This document shows, piece after piece, positions 42,019 through 52,039 of a DNA stretch of 64,000 bases. The position numbers and the translations under genes were made by a program. The notes under the pieces were generated by a model that saw only the letters and a program-made list of their open reading frames with translations, had not been told where the DNA came from and did no database searches. This DNA is from Leisingera sp. ANG59. Lineage in GTDB: Bacteria; Pseudomonadota; Alphaproteobacteria; Rhodobacterales; Rhodobacteraceae. Location: the NCBI RefSeq assembly GCF_013317235.1, contig NZ_WLCM01000001.1, forward strand, positions 239,964 to 303,963, given 5' to 3'. How positions within the stretch are numbered: position 1 is the stretch's first letter; each line of letters begins with the position of its first letter.

Positions 42019-42378
42019 TCAGCCCGAAGCGCAGCTGATGCATTTGAGCGCCGCCGGGTCCAGTTCCAGCCTCTTCAGGGCGATTTCCTCGCCGCAGTCC
42101 TCGCAGTAACCGTATTCGCCGTCCGCCATGCGGGCCAGCGCCGCGTGCAGGCGCTGGGTTTCAAGCTGGCGGCGGGCTGCTTGCGCCTTGGCCATCGCCT
42201 GCATCTGCAGCGCATCCATGCGCGACAGGCGGCCGACCATCTGCTGGTCCAGCTCCACCACGCCCTGGGCCTCTTCGCCCAAGGCATCTTCTGCCGCCAG
42301 TTCCGCCAGTCGGGCGGTGATCTGCACTCGCAGGCGCTGCTGATCCGGGTCATTCATATTGGAAATATACCCCATCAC
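42019..42378 (-). CDS. DksA/TraR-family zinc-finger protein
   Basis: This 119-residue protein has an N-terminal coiled coil (QITARLAELAAEDALGEEAQGVVELDQQMVGRLSRMDALQMQAMAKA) and a C-terminal C4 zinc finger (GYCEDCGEEIALKRLELDP, then KCISC; spacing CxxC-x17-CxxC). DksA-type proteins bind the RNA polymerase secondary channel and, with ppGpp, adjust transcription. The coiled-coil tip lacks the DxxDxA pair of E. coli DksA, so it may be a DksA-like variant. The start is uncertain: ATG at 42378 or, seven codons in, at 42357. Convergent with the GTA cluster. Confidence 0.85.
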   Translation of the reverse strand: MMGYISNMNDPDQQRLRVQITARLAELAAEDALGEEAQGVVELDQQMVGRLSRMDALQMQAMAKAQAARRQLETQRLHAALARMADGEYGYCEDCGEEIALKRLELDPAALKCISCASG

Positions 42379-42441
42379 GGGTTTGCGTTTGCCGAAAAAG
42401 ACCTTAGATGGCTATCTTGAGCGGAGAAAGGATGCATCGCC

Positions 42442-43254
42442 ATGTTCAAAACGCAGCAAGCCGTCGCCTCTCTGGATCCCGTCTGGGACCGGATTACCAA
42501 GGAAGCCCAGGAGGCCGTGGACTCGCAGCCGCTGATGGGCGGGCTGATCCATGCCTGTATCCTGCACCACAAGTCGCTGGACAAGGCGCTGTCCTACCGG
42601 ATTTCGGCCAAGCTGTGCTCGAACGAGATGTCGATGACCATTCTGCGGGAAATCGTCGATGCGGCCTATCAGTCTGATCCCGGCATCGTCGAAGCCTCGC
42701 GCGCCGACCTGATGGCGGTGTTTGAGCGCGACCCGGCCTGCCACCGGCTGCTGCAGCCGATCCTCTACTTCAAGGGGTATCAGGCGGTGCAGGCCTACCG
42801 CATCGGCCATTGGCTGTGGCAGCAGGGCGACTGGGACCTGGCCTATTTCTTCCAGATGCGGATTTCCGAGATCTTCGGCGTCGATATTCATCCGGCGGCG
42901 GTGATCGGCAAGGGGATCATGATCGACCACGCCCATTCCATCGTGATCGGCGAAACCGCGGTGGTAGGCGACAACGTGTCGATGCTGCATTCGGTGACCC
43001 TGGGCGGCACCGGCAAGGAGGAAGAGGACCGGCATCCGAAAATCGGCGACGGGGTGCTGATCGGTGCCGGCGCCAAGGTGCTGGGCAATATCAAGGTCGG
43101 CCAGTGCAGCCGGATTGCCGCCGGGTCGGTGGTGCTGGCGGAGGTACCGCCGTGCAAGACCGTGGCGGGCATCCCGGCGCGCATCGTCGGCGAAGCGGGC
43201 TGCGATCAGCCGTCGGTCAGCATGGACCAGCGGTTTCCCAACGGATCGGAGTGA
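42442..43254 (+). CDS. cysE: Serine O-acetyltransferase
   Basis: CysE makes O-acetylserine from serine and acetyl-CoA for cysteine synthesis. The length of 270 residues is normal. The N-terminal helical domain includes HHKSLDKALSYRISAKL. A left-handed beta-helix of hexapeptide repeats starts at FGVDIHPAAVIGKGIMIDHAHSIVIGETAVVGDNV, with the catalytic His and Asp, then SVTLGGTGKEEEDRHPKIGDGVLIGAGAKVLGNIKVG. The C-terminal tail ends without the Ile that docks into CysK in E. coli. cysK lies 2.2 kb downstream on the same strand, beyond a minus-strand receptor gene. Confidence 0.95.
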   Translation: MFKTQQAVASLDPVWDRITKEAQEAVDSQPLMGGLIHACILHHKSLDKALSYRISAKLCSNEMSMTILREIVDAAYQSDPGIVEASRADLMAVFERDPACHRLLQPILYFKGYQAVQAYRIGHWLWQQGDWDLAYFFQMRISEIFGVDIHPAAVIGKGIMIDHAHSIVIGETAVVGDNVSMLHSVTLGGTGKEEEDRHPKIGDGVLIGAGAKVLGNIKVGQCSRIAAGSVVLAEVPPCKTVAGIPARIVGEAGCDQPSVSMDQRFPNGSE

Positions 43255-43303
43255 GGCTCCGGCCCGCTGGTCTTGGGATTTTGAGTATTTCTGCAAAGAA
43301 GTA

Positions 43304-43327
43304 GGGGGCGGCAGCGCCCCCTTTTTT
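43304..43327 (+). terminator. Rho-independent terminator after cysE
   Basis: The stem GGGGGCG / CGCCCCC with a GCAG loop is followed by TTTTTT. It is preceded by GAGTATTTCTGCAAAGAAG, a leader also seen before the terminator after cysK. Confidence 0.9.
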
Positions 43328-43344
43328 GATGCTTGTCCGGTGCC

Positions 43345-45093
43345 TCAGGCGGCTTGAGGTGGTGCTTGACGCTGTTCCTCTTGCTGGCTGCTGGGCAGCT
43401 GGAAGGCAGCGGCCAGGGTGCGGAGCTCGCCGGCATCGCCGCGCAGCTCGCCGACGGACTGGACGGTCTGCGCAACGATGCCGGTGTTTTCCTGCGTTGT
43501 TGCCCCCAGCGCGCTGAGGCTGCGGGACAGCCCCTGCAGGTCCTGCGAGTCGCGAGTGAACCCCTCGGCTGAAGTGCTGACGCGGGCAGAGATCTCGTCC
43601 ATGCGGGCGATGATCCCGGTCAGCACCGCGCCGGTGTTGTTGACCTCGGACACGCCTTTCTGGATGTGGCGGGCGGCGCTGCTGATCAGCTCCTTGATTT
43701 CTGTTGCCGCGTGCGAGCTGCGCTGCGCCAGGGCGCGGACCTCGCTGGCGACCACGGCAAAGCCCTTGCCCGCCTCGCCGGCGCGGGCGGCCTCCACCCC
43801 GGCATTCAGCGCCAGCAGGTTGGTCTGGAAGGCGATGTCGTCGATCACCCCGGTGATGGTTTCGATCTGCACCGCGCTCTGCTCGATGCCGGTCATCGCC
43901 GCAACGGCGTTTTTCACCACGCTGCCGCTGGCGCCGGCCTCCTGCACCGCGCCGGAGGCCAGCCCGTTCACCTCGCGGACGCCGTCCGCGGCGCGGGTGA
44001 GTGAGCCGGTCAGGGTGCTGAGCGCCCGGGACAGGGCTTCCAGCTCCTGCGACTGGCTGGTGATTCGGCGCGAGAGGCCTGCTGATCCGGCCTCGATCCG
44101 CTCGCTGCGCGCGAGCACCGCGGAGGCGGTGCCCAGCACCTGCGCCAGCAGCCCGGCGATGCTGGACAGCGCGGAGTTGAAGTCGCGGCGCAGCGGTTCA
44201 TAGGTTTCAGCCAGCGGGTCGTCCATGCGGTAGGAGAGGTCTCTGCGGGCCAGGGCGCCCAGGCCCGCGCGCAACTGCTCAACCGCTTTGGCCTGCTCTG
44301 CCCGGTCCGCCTCGCGGGCTTCAGCGGCGGCGCGGCCCTCTGCCAGGGTGTCCTGCAGCATGGCGATGCGGCGGGCGATGCGGCCGAGCTCATCCTGGCG
44401 GGCGGCGGCCTGCAGCGCGGTGCCGTAATCGCCGCCGGTGATCCGTTCCAGCGCCGCGGCCAGTTCCTGCATCGGGCGGCCCAGCAGCCGTTTCAGGATC
44501 ATCAGGCAGGTGATCATCGAAACGGCCAGGATCAGCGCGCCGAGGGCGGCGTCGCGGCGCAACCCCGCGTTGACGGCGGCCAGCGCCGGGGCCGGGTCCC
44601 AGGACATGATCAGGGCGCCGCGCAGCTTGCCCTTTTTCGACAGCACCGGGGTGACCAGCGTGTAGCCGTCGGCTGACTGCCAGGGCTCAGCGGTTCCGAT
44701 GACCTGCAGCGCGGTTTCGTCCAGCGCTGCGAGGCGGTCCGGGGGCAGGCTGCCGGCCTCGGCCATCACCACGCCGTCGGATTTCACCGCCTTGGCGTAG
44801 GCAAAGCTGGCACCGGCGCGTTCGATCACATGCTGGATGCGCTTTTCGACGGTGCCGGAGAAACCGAGCTTCATCGGCTGTTCGATTTCCCTGGCGGTGA
44901 TGGCGGTGAGTTCCTGCTCCAGCACCCGCAGCGCGTCCAGCGCCTGGGATTGCAGGCGCTGTCCGGCCAGGAAGGCCAGCGGCAGCGCGGTGAGCAGGGA
45001 AAAGAGGGTGACAAGCAGCGCAATCCGCAAGTTGAGCGAGCGGAAGCGGCGGCGGGGGGAAGGGTTGGTCAAAGCCATTTTCTGTGTCCGCAT
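43345..45093 (-). CDS. Methyl-accepting chemotaxis protein
   Basis: This 582-residue membrane receptor has a first membrane helix at about 22-45 ([23 protein letters not shown]), a periplasmic sensing domain of about 130 residues, and a second helix near 180-200. A HAMP region follows ([21 protein letters not shown]), then a long coiled signalling domain whose tip [43 protein letters not shown] is diagnostic for CheA/CheW coupling. The C-terminus is Gln/Pro-rich and lacks a CheR pentapeptide. The ligand is not predictable. A start five codons later (MALTNPS) is also possible. Confidence 0.93.
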   Translation of the reverse strand: MRTQKMALTNPSPRRRFRSLNLRIALLVTLFSLLTALPLAFLAGQRLQSQALDALRVLEQELTAITAREIEQPMKLGFSGTVEKRIQHVIERAGASFAYAKAVKSDGVVMAEAGSLPPDRLAALDETALQVIGTAEPWQSADGYTLVTPVLSKKGKLRGALIMSWDPAPALAAVNAGLRRDAALGALILAVSMITCLMILKRLLGRPMQELAAALERITGGDYGTALQAAARQDELGRIARRIAMLQDTLAEGRAAAEAREADRAEQAKAVEQLRAGLGALARRDLSYRMDDPLAETYEPLRRDFNSALSSIAGLLAQVLGTASAVLARSERIEAGSAGLSRRITSQSQELEALSRALSTLTGSLTRAADGVREVNGLASGAVQEAGASGSVVKNAVAAMTGIEQSAVQIETITGVIDDIAFQTNLLALNAGVEAARAGEAGKGFAVVASEVRALAQRSSHAATEIKELISSAARHIQKGVSEVNNTGAVLTGIIARMDEISARVSTSAEGFTRDSQDLQGLSRSLSALGATTQENTGIVAQTVQSVGELRGDAGELRTLAAAFQLPSSQQEEQRQAPPQAA

Positions 45094-45425
45094 GTAATCG
45101 TTATGGTTGCAGTACGGGCGTAGAAATAAATGCGCGGTAAACCGCGGACTCTGGGCGGCGGATTGTCATGAAAACTTCATCCGCCTGTTACACCGGGCGG
45201 GGGCGGGGCAAAGAAAATCCTCCCGTCCTGAGGGCTGCCGCGGCTTGTCTGTCCGGCTGTGCGGCGGCTGCACAGCCTCTGGTTCCGGTTCCGGGCGGGC
45301 TGGGCCGATGGTGGTCCTTAAAGCTTCAGGCTGGGCCCAGGGCTGGCTTGATTGACGGCGCCGCAAGGCGCATATGCTTCTGGAAACACATTGAATTCAG
45401 ACAGTTGAAAAACGGGGGACAGAAC
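45094..45425. other. Gap of about 330 bp between receptor gene and cysK
   Basis: No supported gene is seen. Both flanking genes must draw promoters from here. Near cysK, TTGATTGACGGCGCC and CATATGCTTC about 15-19 bases apart could be a promoter but do not fit standard spacing. A GGCGCC-rich hairpin (GACGGCGCCGCAAGGCGC) lies between them. Confidence 0.3.
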
Positions 45426-46490
45426 ATGATTTACACGACCGAAGGCCGCGGGCGGCTGTTTGGCTCGATTCTGGAGACGGTGGGCAACACGCCCGCAATC
45501 CGGCTGAACAACATCGCGCCAAGCCACGTCACCATGTATGTGAAGTTCGAGGCATTCAATCCGGCGGGGTCGGTTAAGGACCGGCTGGCGCTGAACATCA
45601 TCGAGGCGGCCGAACGCGAGGGGCGGCTGAAGCCGGGCCAGACCGTGGTGGAGGCGACCAGCGGTAACACCGGCATCGGCCTGGCGATGGTGTGCGCCGC
45701 CAAGGGCTATCCGCTGGTGATCACCATGCATGACGGCTTCTCGGTCGAGCGGCGGCGGCTGATGCGGATGCTGGGCGCCAAGGTGGTGCTGACCCGCAAG
45801 GAGGACAAGGCAGTCGGCATGGTGATGAAGGCCCGCGAACTGGCGGAGCAGAACGGCTGGTTCCTGGCGCATCAGTTCGAGACCAAGGACAACGCCGACA
45901 TCCACGAGGCCACCACCGCGCGGGAAATCCTGGGCGATTTCGAGGGCGCGCGGCTGGATCATGTGGTTCTGGGTTATGGCACCGGCGGCACCGTCTCGGG
46001 CCTGGGGCGGGTGCTGAAGGGCGCGCGGCCTGATCTGAAGATCACCCTCAGCGAGCCGTCCAACGCGGCGCTGGTGCAGTCGGGGCAGGGTCAGGAACGC
46101 AACGGTGAGGGCGAGCCGGCGGCGACCCATCCGGCGTTCAACCCGCATCCGATCCAGGGCTGGACCCCGGATTTCATCCCGCTGGTGCTGCAGGAGGCGC
46201 TGGACAAGGATTATTTTGATGCGCTGGAGCCGGTGAGCGGTGACGAGAGCATCAAGTGGTCCCGGCGGCTGGCGGCGGAGGAAGGCATCCTGGCGGGGAT
46301 TTCCAGCGGCGGCAGCCTGGCGGCGGCGATGAAGGTGGCGGAGAGCGCGCCGGAGGGCTCGGTGCTGCTGGCGGTGCTGCCGGATACCGGCGAGCGGTAT
46401 CTGTCGACACCGCTGTTTGAGGATATTCCTGCCGAAATGGATGAGGCGGAGCAGGCGCTGTCGGCCTCGACCCCCGGCTATCAGTACTGA
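45426..46490 (+). CDS. cysK: Cysteine synthase A (O-acetylserine sulfhydrylase)
   Basis: This PLP enzyme makes cysteine from O-acetylserine and sulfide. The PLP lysine is Lys51 in NPAGSVKDRLAL. The substrate loop TSGNTGIGLAM, the glycine-rich phosphate loop GYGTGGTVSGLGR and the C-terminal serine in GISSGGSLAAA are all present. At 354 residues it is somewhat longer than E. coli CysK because of an insert after SEPSNAALVQSG. The ATG has GGGGGAC just upstream; a longer in-frame extension is unsupported. It pairs functionally with cysE. Confidence 0.93.
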   Translation: MIYTTEGRGRLFGSILETVGNTPAIRLNNIAPSHVTMYVKFEAFNPAGSVKDRLALNIIEAAEREGRLKPGQTVVEATSGNTGIGLAMVCAAKGYPLVITMHDGFSVERRRLMRMLGAKVVLTRKEDKAVGMVMKARELAEQNGWFLAHQFETKDNADIHEATTAREILGDFEGARLDHVVLGYGTGGTVSGLGRVLKGARPDLKITLSEPSNAALVQSGQGQERNGEGEPAATHPAFNPHPIQGWTPDFIPLVLQEALDKDYFDALEPVSGDESIKWSRRLAAEEGILAGISSGGSLAAAMKVAESAPEGSVLLAVLPDTGERYLSTPLFEDIPAEMDEAEQALSASTPGYQY

Positions 46491-46558
46491 TCTGCGCACC
46501 GCCGCTGGCGTTATGCTTGCGGCTTACGTTGCGCAGGCGAGTATTTGGACAAAGAAGA

Positions 46559-46584
46559 AGGGGGCGCGGTTGTGCTCCCTTTCT
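46559..46584 (+). terminator. Terminator candidate after cysK
   Basis: GGGGGCGC-GGTT-GTGCTCCC (with G-T pairs) followed by TTTCTC. The leader GAGTATTTGGACAAAGAAGAA resembles that of the cysE terminator. Confidence 0.55.
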
Positions 46585-46783
46585 CCGGCCGGGTTTTTGG
46601 CGCTTGTGGGTTGGGCCCCCGCGTGCCTGTGTGATCGCTGTGCGGAGCTTTGCTGCATTGCACGCCCCTTGCCCTTGTGTCCGGGCTGTTGCACACTTCC
46701 ATGTACAGGAGGGATGTCTGTTTCACCGCTTGGTCCGTTTGCACGGGGGCCAGAGCAGCGTCGTGCTTTGGGAGGAGTGTGCC

Positions 46784-47623
46784 ATGACATCCAATACTGA
46801 AGGGTCTCCATCACCGGACAAGCTGAAGCCGCGGCCGCGGAGCGTTCTTGAGGTCAATAGATTGACTGCGGGCGATATCAGCGCGTCGCTGAAGGCCGGG
46901 TTTTCCGATTTTCTGGCGCGCCCCGTCATGAGCGGCTTCTTTGGCGTGTTCTATGCGGTTTTCGGCATTCTGTTTGTGTGGTGCCTGGTCTGGCTGGGCA
47001 AGATCTGGATGATCATTCCCGCCGCTGTGGGCTTTCCGCTGGTGGCGCCTTTTGCCGCTGCCGGGCTTTATGAGATGTCGCGGCGGATGCAGGCGGGGGA
47101 AAACTTCGGCTGGTCTGAAATCCTCACCGTCATGGCCAGGCAGCGCAACCGCGAAATGGGATGGATGGCCTTTGTCACCCTGTTCATCTTCTGGGTGTGG
47201 ATGTATCAGGTCCGGCTTTGGCTGGCGATCATCCTGCAGGATGCGTCCTTCTCGGATTTCGATGGGTTCCTGCACACGGTCTTCTTTACTCCGCAGGGCT
47301 GGGCCTTTCTTGCGGTTGGCACCTGTGCCGGCGCGTTTCTGTCGGCGGTCTTGTTCACGGTAACCGTTGTGGCCATGCCCATGCTGCTCGACCGGGAAAC
47401 CAATTTCGTGACGGCCATGCTGACGTCGATCCGCGCGGTTGCGGAAAATCCGGTGGTCATGCTGGGCTGGGCGGCGATCATCTCCGCCGCCATGCTGCTG
47501 TCGCTGGTGCCGGCGTTTCTGGGCCTGATCATCACGCTGCCGGTTCTGGGGCACACCACGTGGCATCTGTATCGGCGGGCCGTGCCGTCGGCGGAGGAGG
47601 GGTCTTTGCAGCCAGAGTCTTGA
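46784..47623 (+). CDS. DUF2189-type integral membrane protein
   Basis: This 279-residue protein has about six hydrophobic helices: residues near 50-100 (FFGVFYAVFGILFVWCLVWL and a second), 125-150 (WMAFVTLFIFWVWMYQVRLWL), 170-200, 225-245 and 240-260. The pattern VNRLTAGDISASLKAGFSDFLARP at the N-terminus and YEMSRRMQAGE after helix 2 match the DUF2189 membrane family, whose function is unknown. The start has GGAGGAG seven bases upstream. It is a single gene between terminators, convergent with the pyruvate dehydrogenase operon. Confidence 0.8.
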   Translation: MTSNTEGSPSPDKLKPRPRSVLEVNRLTAGDISASLKAGFSDFLARPVMSGFFGVFYAVFGILFVWCLVWLGKIWMIIPAAVGFPLVAPFAAAGLYEMSRRMQAGENFGWSEILTVMARQRNREMGWMAFVTLFIFWVWMYQVRLWLAIILQDASFSDFDGFLHTVFFTPQGWAFLAVGTCAGAFLSAVLFTVTVVAMPMLLDRETNFVTAMLTSIRAVAENPVVMLGWAAIISAAMLLSLVPAFLGLIITLPVLGHTTWHLYRRAVPSAEEGSLQPES

Positions 47624-47681
47624 GCCGGGACCGCACTGGGTGTGAAGCGGACCCTTGAGGCGGGCGGCTGCATCACAAATG

Positions 47682-47712
47682 AAAAGCCCCGGTCGTGGAC
47701 CGGGGCTTTTTA
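47682..47712. terminator. Bidirectional terminator
   Basis: A 13-base perfect stem AAAAGCCCCGGTC / GACCGGGGCTTTT with a three-base loop lies between the convergent membrane protein and pdhC genes. A and T tracts flank both sides, so it can end both transcripts. Confidence 0.9.
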
Positions 47713-47734
47713 GGTTTCTCATGGCGGCGGCCTA

Positions 47735-49066
47735 TCAGGCCAGCATCACCATCGGGTTTTCCAGGTTGTCGACGATCGCCTTCAAGAGGTCCGCGCCGAG
47801 GGCGCCGTCGATGACGCGGTGGTCGACCGACATGGTGACGCTCATCACGGTGGCGACCTTCAGTTCGCCGTCGGAACCCACAACCGGCTTCTTGACGCCG
47901 GAGCCGACCGCCAGGATGCCCGCGTGCGGCGGGTTCACGATGGCGTCGAAGTTGTCGATGCCGAACATGCCGAGGTTGGAGATCGCAAAGCTGCCGCCCT
48001 GGTATTCATGCGGGGCCAGCTTGCGGTCGCGGGCGCGGGAGGCGAGGTCTTTCATCTCTGCCGAGAGCGCCGAGAGGGATTTGGTGTCGCTGTCCTGCAG
48101 GACGGGGGTGAACAGGCCGCCCTCGATGGCGACGGCAACCGCCACGTCGGAAGCTTTCATCTTGAGGACCCGGTCGCCGGCCCAGACCGCGTTGGCATCC
48201 GGCACAGCTTGCAACGCCAGCGCAACCGCCTTGATGATGAAGTCGTTGACCGAGAGCTTCACGCCGCGGCCCTCGAGCTGCTTGTTCAGCTCGCCCCGGA
48301 ATTTCAAGAGCGCGTCGAGCTGGATGTCGCGGCGCAGGTAGAAATGCGGGATGGTCTGCTTGGCCTCGGTCAGGCGGGCGGCGATGGTCTTGCGCATGCC
48401 GTCCAGTTTGACTTCTTCGTACTCGCGGCCCTCGTACATGCGGGCGACCATGTCTGCGGAGGGGCCGGCGGGTGCTGCGGCAGGAGCGGCAGCTGCGGCC
48501 TCCGCCTTGGGCGCTGCGGCTGCAGCAGCCTGCGGCTTCGCATCCATGACGTCGGCCTTGACGATGCGGCCCTTGGGGCCGGAGCCCTTGATTGCGCTCA
48601 GGTCCAGGCCCTTGTCGGCGGCGATGCGGCGGGCCAGCGGGGAGGCGAAGATGCGGTTGCCGTCGGCGCCCTGCGGCGCGGCGGGGGCGGCTTTGGCCTG
48701 TTCCTTGGGCGCTTCGGACTTGGCTTCGGCAGGCGCCTCTTCCTTGGCTTCCTTGGCTTCCTTGGCCGGGGCGGCGGCAGCGCCGTTGGCGGTGCCGGAG
48801 GACTGGATGTCATCGGCACTTTCGCCGTCGTCCAGCAGCACCGCGATGGGGGTGTTGACCTTCACGCCCTCGGAGCCTTCGGCGATCAGGATCTTGCCGA
48901 CCACGCCTTCGTCCACGGCTTCAAATTCCATGGTGGCCTTGTCGGTTTCGATCTCGGCGATCAGGTCGCCGGAGGCGACGGTGTCGCCCTCCTTGACCAG
49001 CCATTTGGCAAGGGTGCCTTCCTCCATGGTGGGAGAAAGCGCGGGCATCAGGATTTCGGTGGGCAT
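47735..49066 (-). CDS. pdhC: Pyruvate dehydrogenase E2, dihydrolipoamide acetyltransferase
   Basis: E2 forms the core of the pyruvate dehydrogenase complex and passes acetyl groups to CoA. Its 443 residues comprise an N-terminal lipoyl domain (lipoylated Lys in [12 protein letters not shown]), an Ala/Glu-rich linker, a peripheral-subunit-binding domain ([34 protein letters not shown]), a second linker, and the catalytic domain with [14 protein letters not shown] near the end. The ATG follows GAGGAG. It is the last gene of the operon, two bases after the small unknown gene. Confidence 0.96.
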   Translation of the reverse strand: MPTEILMPALSPTMEEGTLAKWLVKEGDTVASGDLIAEIETDKATMEFEAVDEGVVGKILIAEGSEGVKVNTPIAVLLDDGESADDIQSSGTANGAAAAPAKEAKEAKEEAPAEAKSEAPKEQAKAAPAAPQGADGNRIFASPLARRIAADKGLDLSAIKGSGPKGRIVKADVMDAKPQAAAAAAPKAEAAAAAPAAAPAGPSADMVARMYEGREYEEVKLDGMRKTIAARLTEAKQTIPHFYLRRDIQLDALLKFRGELNKQLEGRGVKLSVNDFIIKAVALALQAVPDANAVWAGDRVLKMKASDVAVAVAIEGGLFTPVLQDSDTKSLSALSAEMKDLASRARDRKLAPHEYQGGSFAISNLGMFGIDNFDAIVNPPHAGILAVGSGVKKPVVGSDGELKVATVMSVTMSVDHRVIDGALGADLLKAIVDNLENPMVMLA

Positions 49067-49067
49067 G

Positions 49068-49328
49068 TCAGCGCTCCTCAATCAGAACAATTTGGTCATA
49101 GGGCGCCCTGGGGCGCCGGGTGCCGCGGGCCAGTTGGGTAATCGCGGCTTCGATCTTGTCTTTCTTCTCCGCCATCCAGACGTAGGCTTCCTGATGGGAG
49201 GGCCGCGCGCCGATCAGCCTCGTGTCCGCTGCCAGCCGTTCGGGAACCAGTGCAGTGACTGTGCGCCCGTCGACGGTCAGTGTGACGCGGTAGCATTCGG
49301 TTTCGGGATCGCGGCCCCTGATCTCCAT
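49068..49328 (-). CDS. Hypothetical 86-aa protein between pdhB and pdhC
   Basis: This small soluble protein ([40 protein letters not shown]) has a helical middle with [19 protein letters not shown]. The frame is tight: eight bases after pdhB and ending two bases before pdhC, so it is part of the operon. No motif suggests catalysis. A beta-strand-rich N-terminus and a helix suggest a small alpha/beta protein. Conservation at this site in related operons would support a real role. Confidence 0.75.
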   Translation of the reverse strand: MEIRGRDPETECYRVTLTVDGRTVTALVPERLAADTRLIGARPSHQEAYVWMAEKKDKIEAAITQLARGTRRPRAPYDQIVLIEER

Positions 49329-49336
49329 CTTCGTCC

Positions 49337-50710
49337 TTAGCGGTAGGTGACTTGCTTCACCGCCTCGACCACCTCATCCGTGGTGATCAGCGCGTGGCGT
49401 TCCAGGTTGGCGGCATAGGGCATTGGCACGTCCTTGCCGGTGCAGGTCACAACCGGCGCGTCCAGGTAGTCGAACGCCTCGCGCTGCACTTCGGAGGCGA
49501 TGTAGCTGCCGACGGAGCCCTGCGGCCAGCCTTCCTCGACGGTGACCAGGCGGTTGGTCTTCTTGACCGATTCAATCACCGTGGGCAGGTCCATGGGCCG
49601 GAGCGTCCGCAGGTCGATGACCTCAGCCGCGATGCCGTCCTGGGCCAGCTTGTCGGCGGCTTCCAGCGCGTATTGCATGCCGATGCCGAAGGAGACGATG
49701 GTGGCGTCGGAGCCTTCGCGCCAGATCCGGGCCTTGCCGAAGGGGATGGTGAAATCATCGAGCTTGGGCACGTCGAAGGCGCGGCCGTAGAGGATTTCGT
49801 TCTCCAGGAAGATCACCGGGTTGGGGTCGCGGATCGCGGTTTTCATCAGGCCTTTGGCGTCGGCGGCGGAGTAGGGCATCACCACCTTGAGGCCCGGGAT
49901 CTGCATGTACCAGGCGGCATAGTCCTGGCTGTGCTGGGCACCGACACGGGCGGCGGCGCCGTTGGGGCCGCGGAACACCATCGGCGCGCCCATCTGGCCG
50001 CCGGACATATACAGCGTCTTGGCTGCTGAGTTGATGATCTGGTCAATCGCCTGCATGGCGAAGTTGAAGGTCATGAACTCGACAATCGGCCGCAGACCGC
50101 CAAAGGCCGCGCCGGTGGCGATGCCGGTGAAGCCGTGCTCGGTGATCGGGGTGTCGATCACCCGCTTGGCGCCGAATTCGTCCAGCAGGCCCTGGCTGAC
50201 CTTGTAGGCGCCCTGGTATTCAGCGACTTCCTCGCCCATCAGGAACACGTCCTCGTCGCGGCGCATTTCCTCGGCCATGGCGTCGCGCAGCGCTTCGCGC
50301 ACGGTGGTCTGCACCATCTCGGTGCATTCCGGGTAGTCCGGTTCGAGAACCTTGGCCGGCATGGCGGGTTCCTTCTGCGGCGCGGCGGCGGCGGGTTTGT
50401 CGGTGGGCGCTTCCTCGGCAGGGGCCTCTTCCTTGGCGCTGCTGGCCTCGTAGTCATCGGCGCTTTCGCCGTCTTCGACCAGCACCGCGATGGGGGTGTT
50501 CACCTTGACCCCTTCGGTGCCTTCACCGATCAGGATCTTGCCGACGGTGCCTTCGTCGACGGCCTCAAACTCCATCGTCGCCTTGTCGGTTTCGATCTCG
50601 GCGAGGATGTCGCCGGAGTTCACGGTATCGCCTTCCTTGACCAGCCATTTGGCCAGGGTGCCTTCCTCCATGGTCGGCGACAGGGCGGGCATAAGAATTT
50701 CAGTTGCCAT
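49337..50710 (-). CDS. pdhB: Pyruvate dehydrogenase E1 beta with N-terminal lipoyl domain
   Basis: This 457-residue protein begins with a lipoyl domain ([22 protein letters not shown], lipoylated Lys in [12 protein letters not shown]) fused by a Glu/Ala/Pro linker to the transketolase-like E1 beta subunit: [73 protein letters not shown] and a C-terminal [17 protein letters not shown]. The fusion is typical for alphaproteobacteria. The lipoyl domain is nearly the same as that of pdhC. The start follows GAGGGAAG. Confidence 0.95.
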   Translation of the reverse strand: MATEILMPALSPTMEEGTLAKWLVKEGDTVNSGDILAEIETDKATMEFEAVDEGTVGKILIGEGTEGVKVNTPIAVLVEDGESADDYEASSAKEEAPAEEAPTDKPAAAAPQKEPAMPAKVLEPDYPECTEMVQTTVREALRDAMAEEMRRDEDVFLMGEEVAEYQGAYKVSQGLLDEFGAKRVIDTPITEHGFTGIATGAAFGGLRPIVEFMTFNFAMQAIDQIINSAAKTLYMSGGQMGAPMVFRGPNGAAARVGAQHSQDYAAWYMQIPGLKVVMPYSAADAKGLMKTAIRDPNPVIFLENEILYGRAFDVPKLDDFTIPFGKARIWREGSDATIVSFGIGMQYALEAADKLAQDGIAAEVIDLRTLRPMDLPTVIESVKKTNRLVTVEEGWPQGSVGSYIASEVQREAFDYLDAPVVTCTGKDVPMPYAANLERHALITTDEVVEAVKQVTYR

Positions 50711-50726
50711 GTCTTTGTCTTCCCTC

Positions 50727-51740
50727 TCAGGCGGTTTCCTGCGGCACTTCGTCCGCGTAGATGTCGGTCCAGAGTTCTTCGAGGGCCGGTTCCGGGCTTT
50801 CCTTGGCAAACTCGGCGGACTTGTTGACGATCTCCTTGATCTCCTTGTCGATCGCCTTGAGGTCTTCCTCGGTCGCGTGTTTGCCGGTCAGCAGCATCTC
50901 GCGGACCTGCTCGATCGGGTCGCGCTCCTCGCGCATTTTCTGGACCTCTTCGCGGGTGCGGTACTTGGCCGGGTCCGACATCGAGTGGCCGCGGTAGCGG
51001 TAGGTCTTGACCTCGAGGATATAGGGGCCGTCGCCGCTGCGGCAGTGGGCCACGGCGCGCTCGCCGGCTTCCTTCACTGACAGCACGTTCATGCCGTCGA
51101 CCGCTTCGCCCGGGATGCCGAAGGCCTTGCCGCGTTCCCAGATCTCGGCGCTGGAGGTGGAGCGCTGCTGCGCGGTGCCCATGGCGTACTGGTTGTTCTC
51201 GATCACGAAGACCACCGGCAGCTTCCACAGGGCGGCCATGTTGAAGGTCTCATAGACCTGGCCCTGGTTGGCGGCGCCGTCGCCGAAATAGGCGAAGGTG
51301 ACGCGCCCGTTGCCCTTGTACTTGTCGGCGAACGCAAGGCCGGCGCCGATCGGCACCTGGGCGCCGACGATGCCGTGGCCGCCATAGAAATGCTTCTCTT
51401 TCGAGAACATGTGCATCGAGCCGCCCTTGCCCTTGGAGTAGCCGCCCTCGCGGCCGGTGAGCTCGGCCATGACGCCGTCCGGGTCCATGCCGCAGGCCAG
51501 CATATGGCCGTGGTCGCGGTAGGAGGTGACGCGCTTGTCGCCTTCCTCTGCTGCCGCCTCAAGACCGACGACAACCGCTTCCTGGCCGATGTACAGGTGG
51601 CAGAAGCCCCCGATCAGGCCCATGCCGTAAAGCTGGCCGGATTTCTCTTCGAATCGGCGGATCAGCAGCATCTCGCGGTAGTGTTTTGTCAGTTCTTCGG
51701 CAGAAACGTTTGGTTTCTTTGCGCTTTTTCTAGCGGCCAT
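50727..51740 (-). CDS. pdhA: Pyruvate dehydrogenase E1 alpha
   Basis: This 337-residue protein decarboxylates pyruvate with thiamine diphosphate together with E1 beta. Landmarks are [61 protein letters not shown], the ThDP motif [16 protein letters not shown], and the phosphorylation-loop region [19 protein letters not shown]. The ATG giving [10 protein letters not shown] is used because AGGGGGAG lies nine bases upstream; a 17-codon extension is less likely. It is the first gene of the operon. Confidence 0.96.
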   Translation of the reverse strand: MAARKSAKKPNVSAEELTKHYREMLLIRRFEEKSGQLYGMGLIGGFCHLYIGQEAVVVGLEAAAEEGDKRVTSYRDHGHMLACGMDPDGVMAELTGREGGYSKGKGGSMHMFSKEKHFYGGHGIVGAQVPIGAGLAFADKYKGNGRVTFAYFGDGAANQGQVYETFNMAALWKLPVVFVIENNQYAMGTAQQRSTSSAEIWERGKAFGIPGEAVDGMNVLSVKEAGERAVAHCRSGDGPYILEVKTYRYRGHSMSDPAKYRTREEVQKMREERDPIEQVREMLLTGKHATEEDLKAIDKEIKEIVNKSAEFAKESPEPALEELWTDIYADEVPQETA

Positions 51741-51810
51741 GGTGGTCAGCTCCCCCTGAAGGCTAGATAGTTTAGTGTTAAACAAATTCATAGCGGGTTT
51801 TGCCGCGGCT

Positions 51811-51824
51811 GAATAGTGCTATTC
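51811..51824. promoter_or_regulatory. Inverted repeat upstream of pdhA
   Basis: GAATAG-TG-CTATTC lies about 70 bp upstream of pdhA, between it and the divergent SDR gene. It resembles the inverted repeat upstream of fabD. A regulator binding site is possible; no candidate protein is identifiable here. Confidence 0.35.
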
Positions 51825-52039
51825 TGACGCGGGGCGGACGCGGGGTAAAGATCCGCCGACGGACGCGCAAAAATGCAACGCTTGCGGGGCCGGTGAAGGG
51901 AGAGCCTGTTTGGTGCTGCCCCGCCGGCCCGGATCTTGCGCCTTCCTTTTCGGGGTGCGCGGCAAGCGCAAGAAACGGGTCGCTGCGCACCGGCTTTCCT
52001 TTTTTGCTGATTAACGTGCAAAAAGCGAAAGGCATGACC

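Noticed and set aside
45107..45355. An 82-codon frame between the chemotaxis receptor gene and cysK
   Set aside because: No ribosome binding site, Gly/Arg/Ser-rich translation and no family pattern; the region is better read as promoter DNA.
45352..45372. A second tRNA-Leu-like or att fragment (GCGCCGCAAGGCG)
   Set aside because: Only 13 bases resemble the tRNA variable arm; no anticodon, T arm or CCA follows, so the match is a common GC hairpin.
49068..49328. The 86-aa gene as a lipoyl- or subunit-binding domain of the dehydrogenase complex
   Set aside because: It has neither the lipoyl lysine motif nor the subunit-binding signature; I kept it as unknown.
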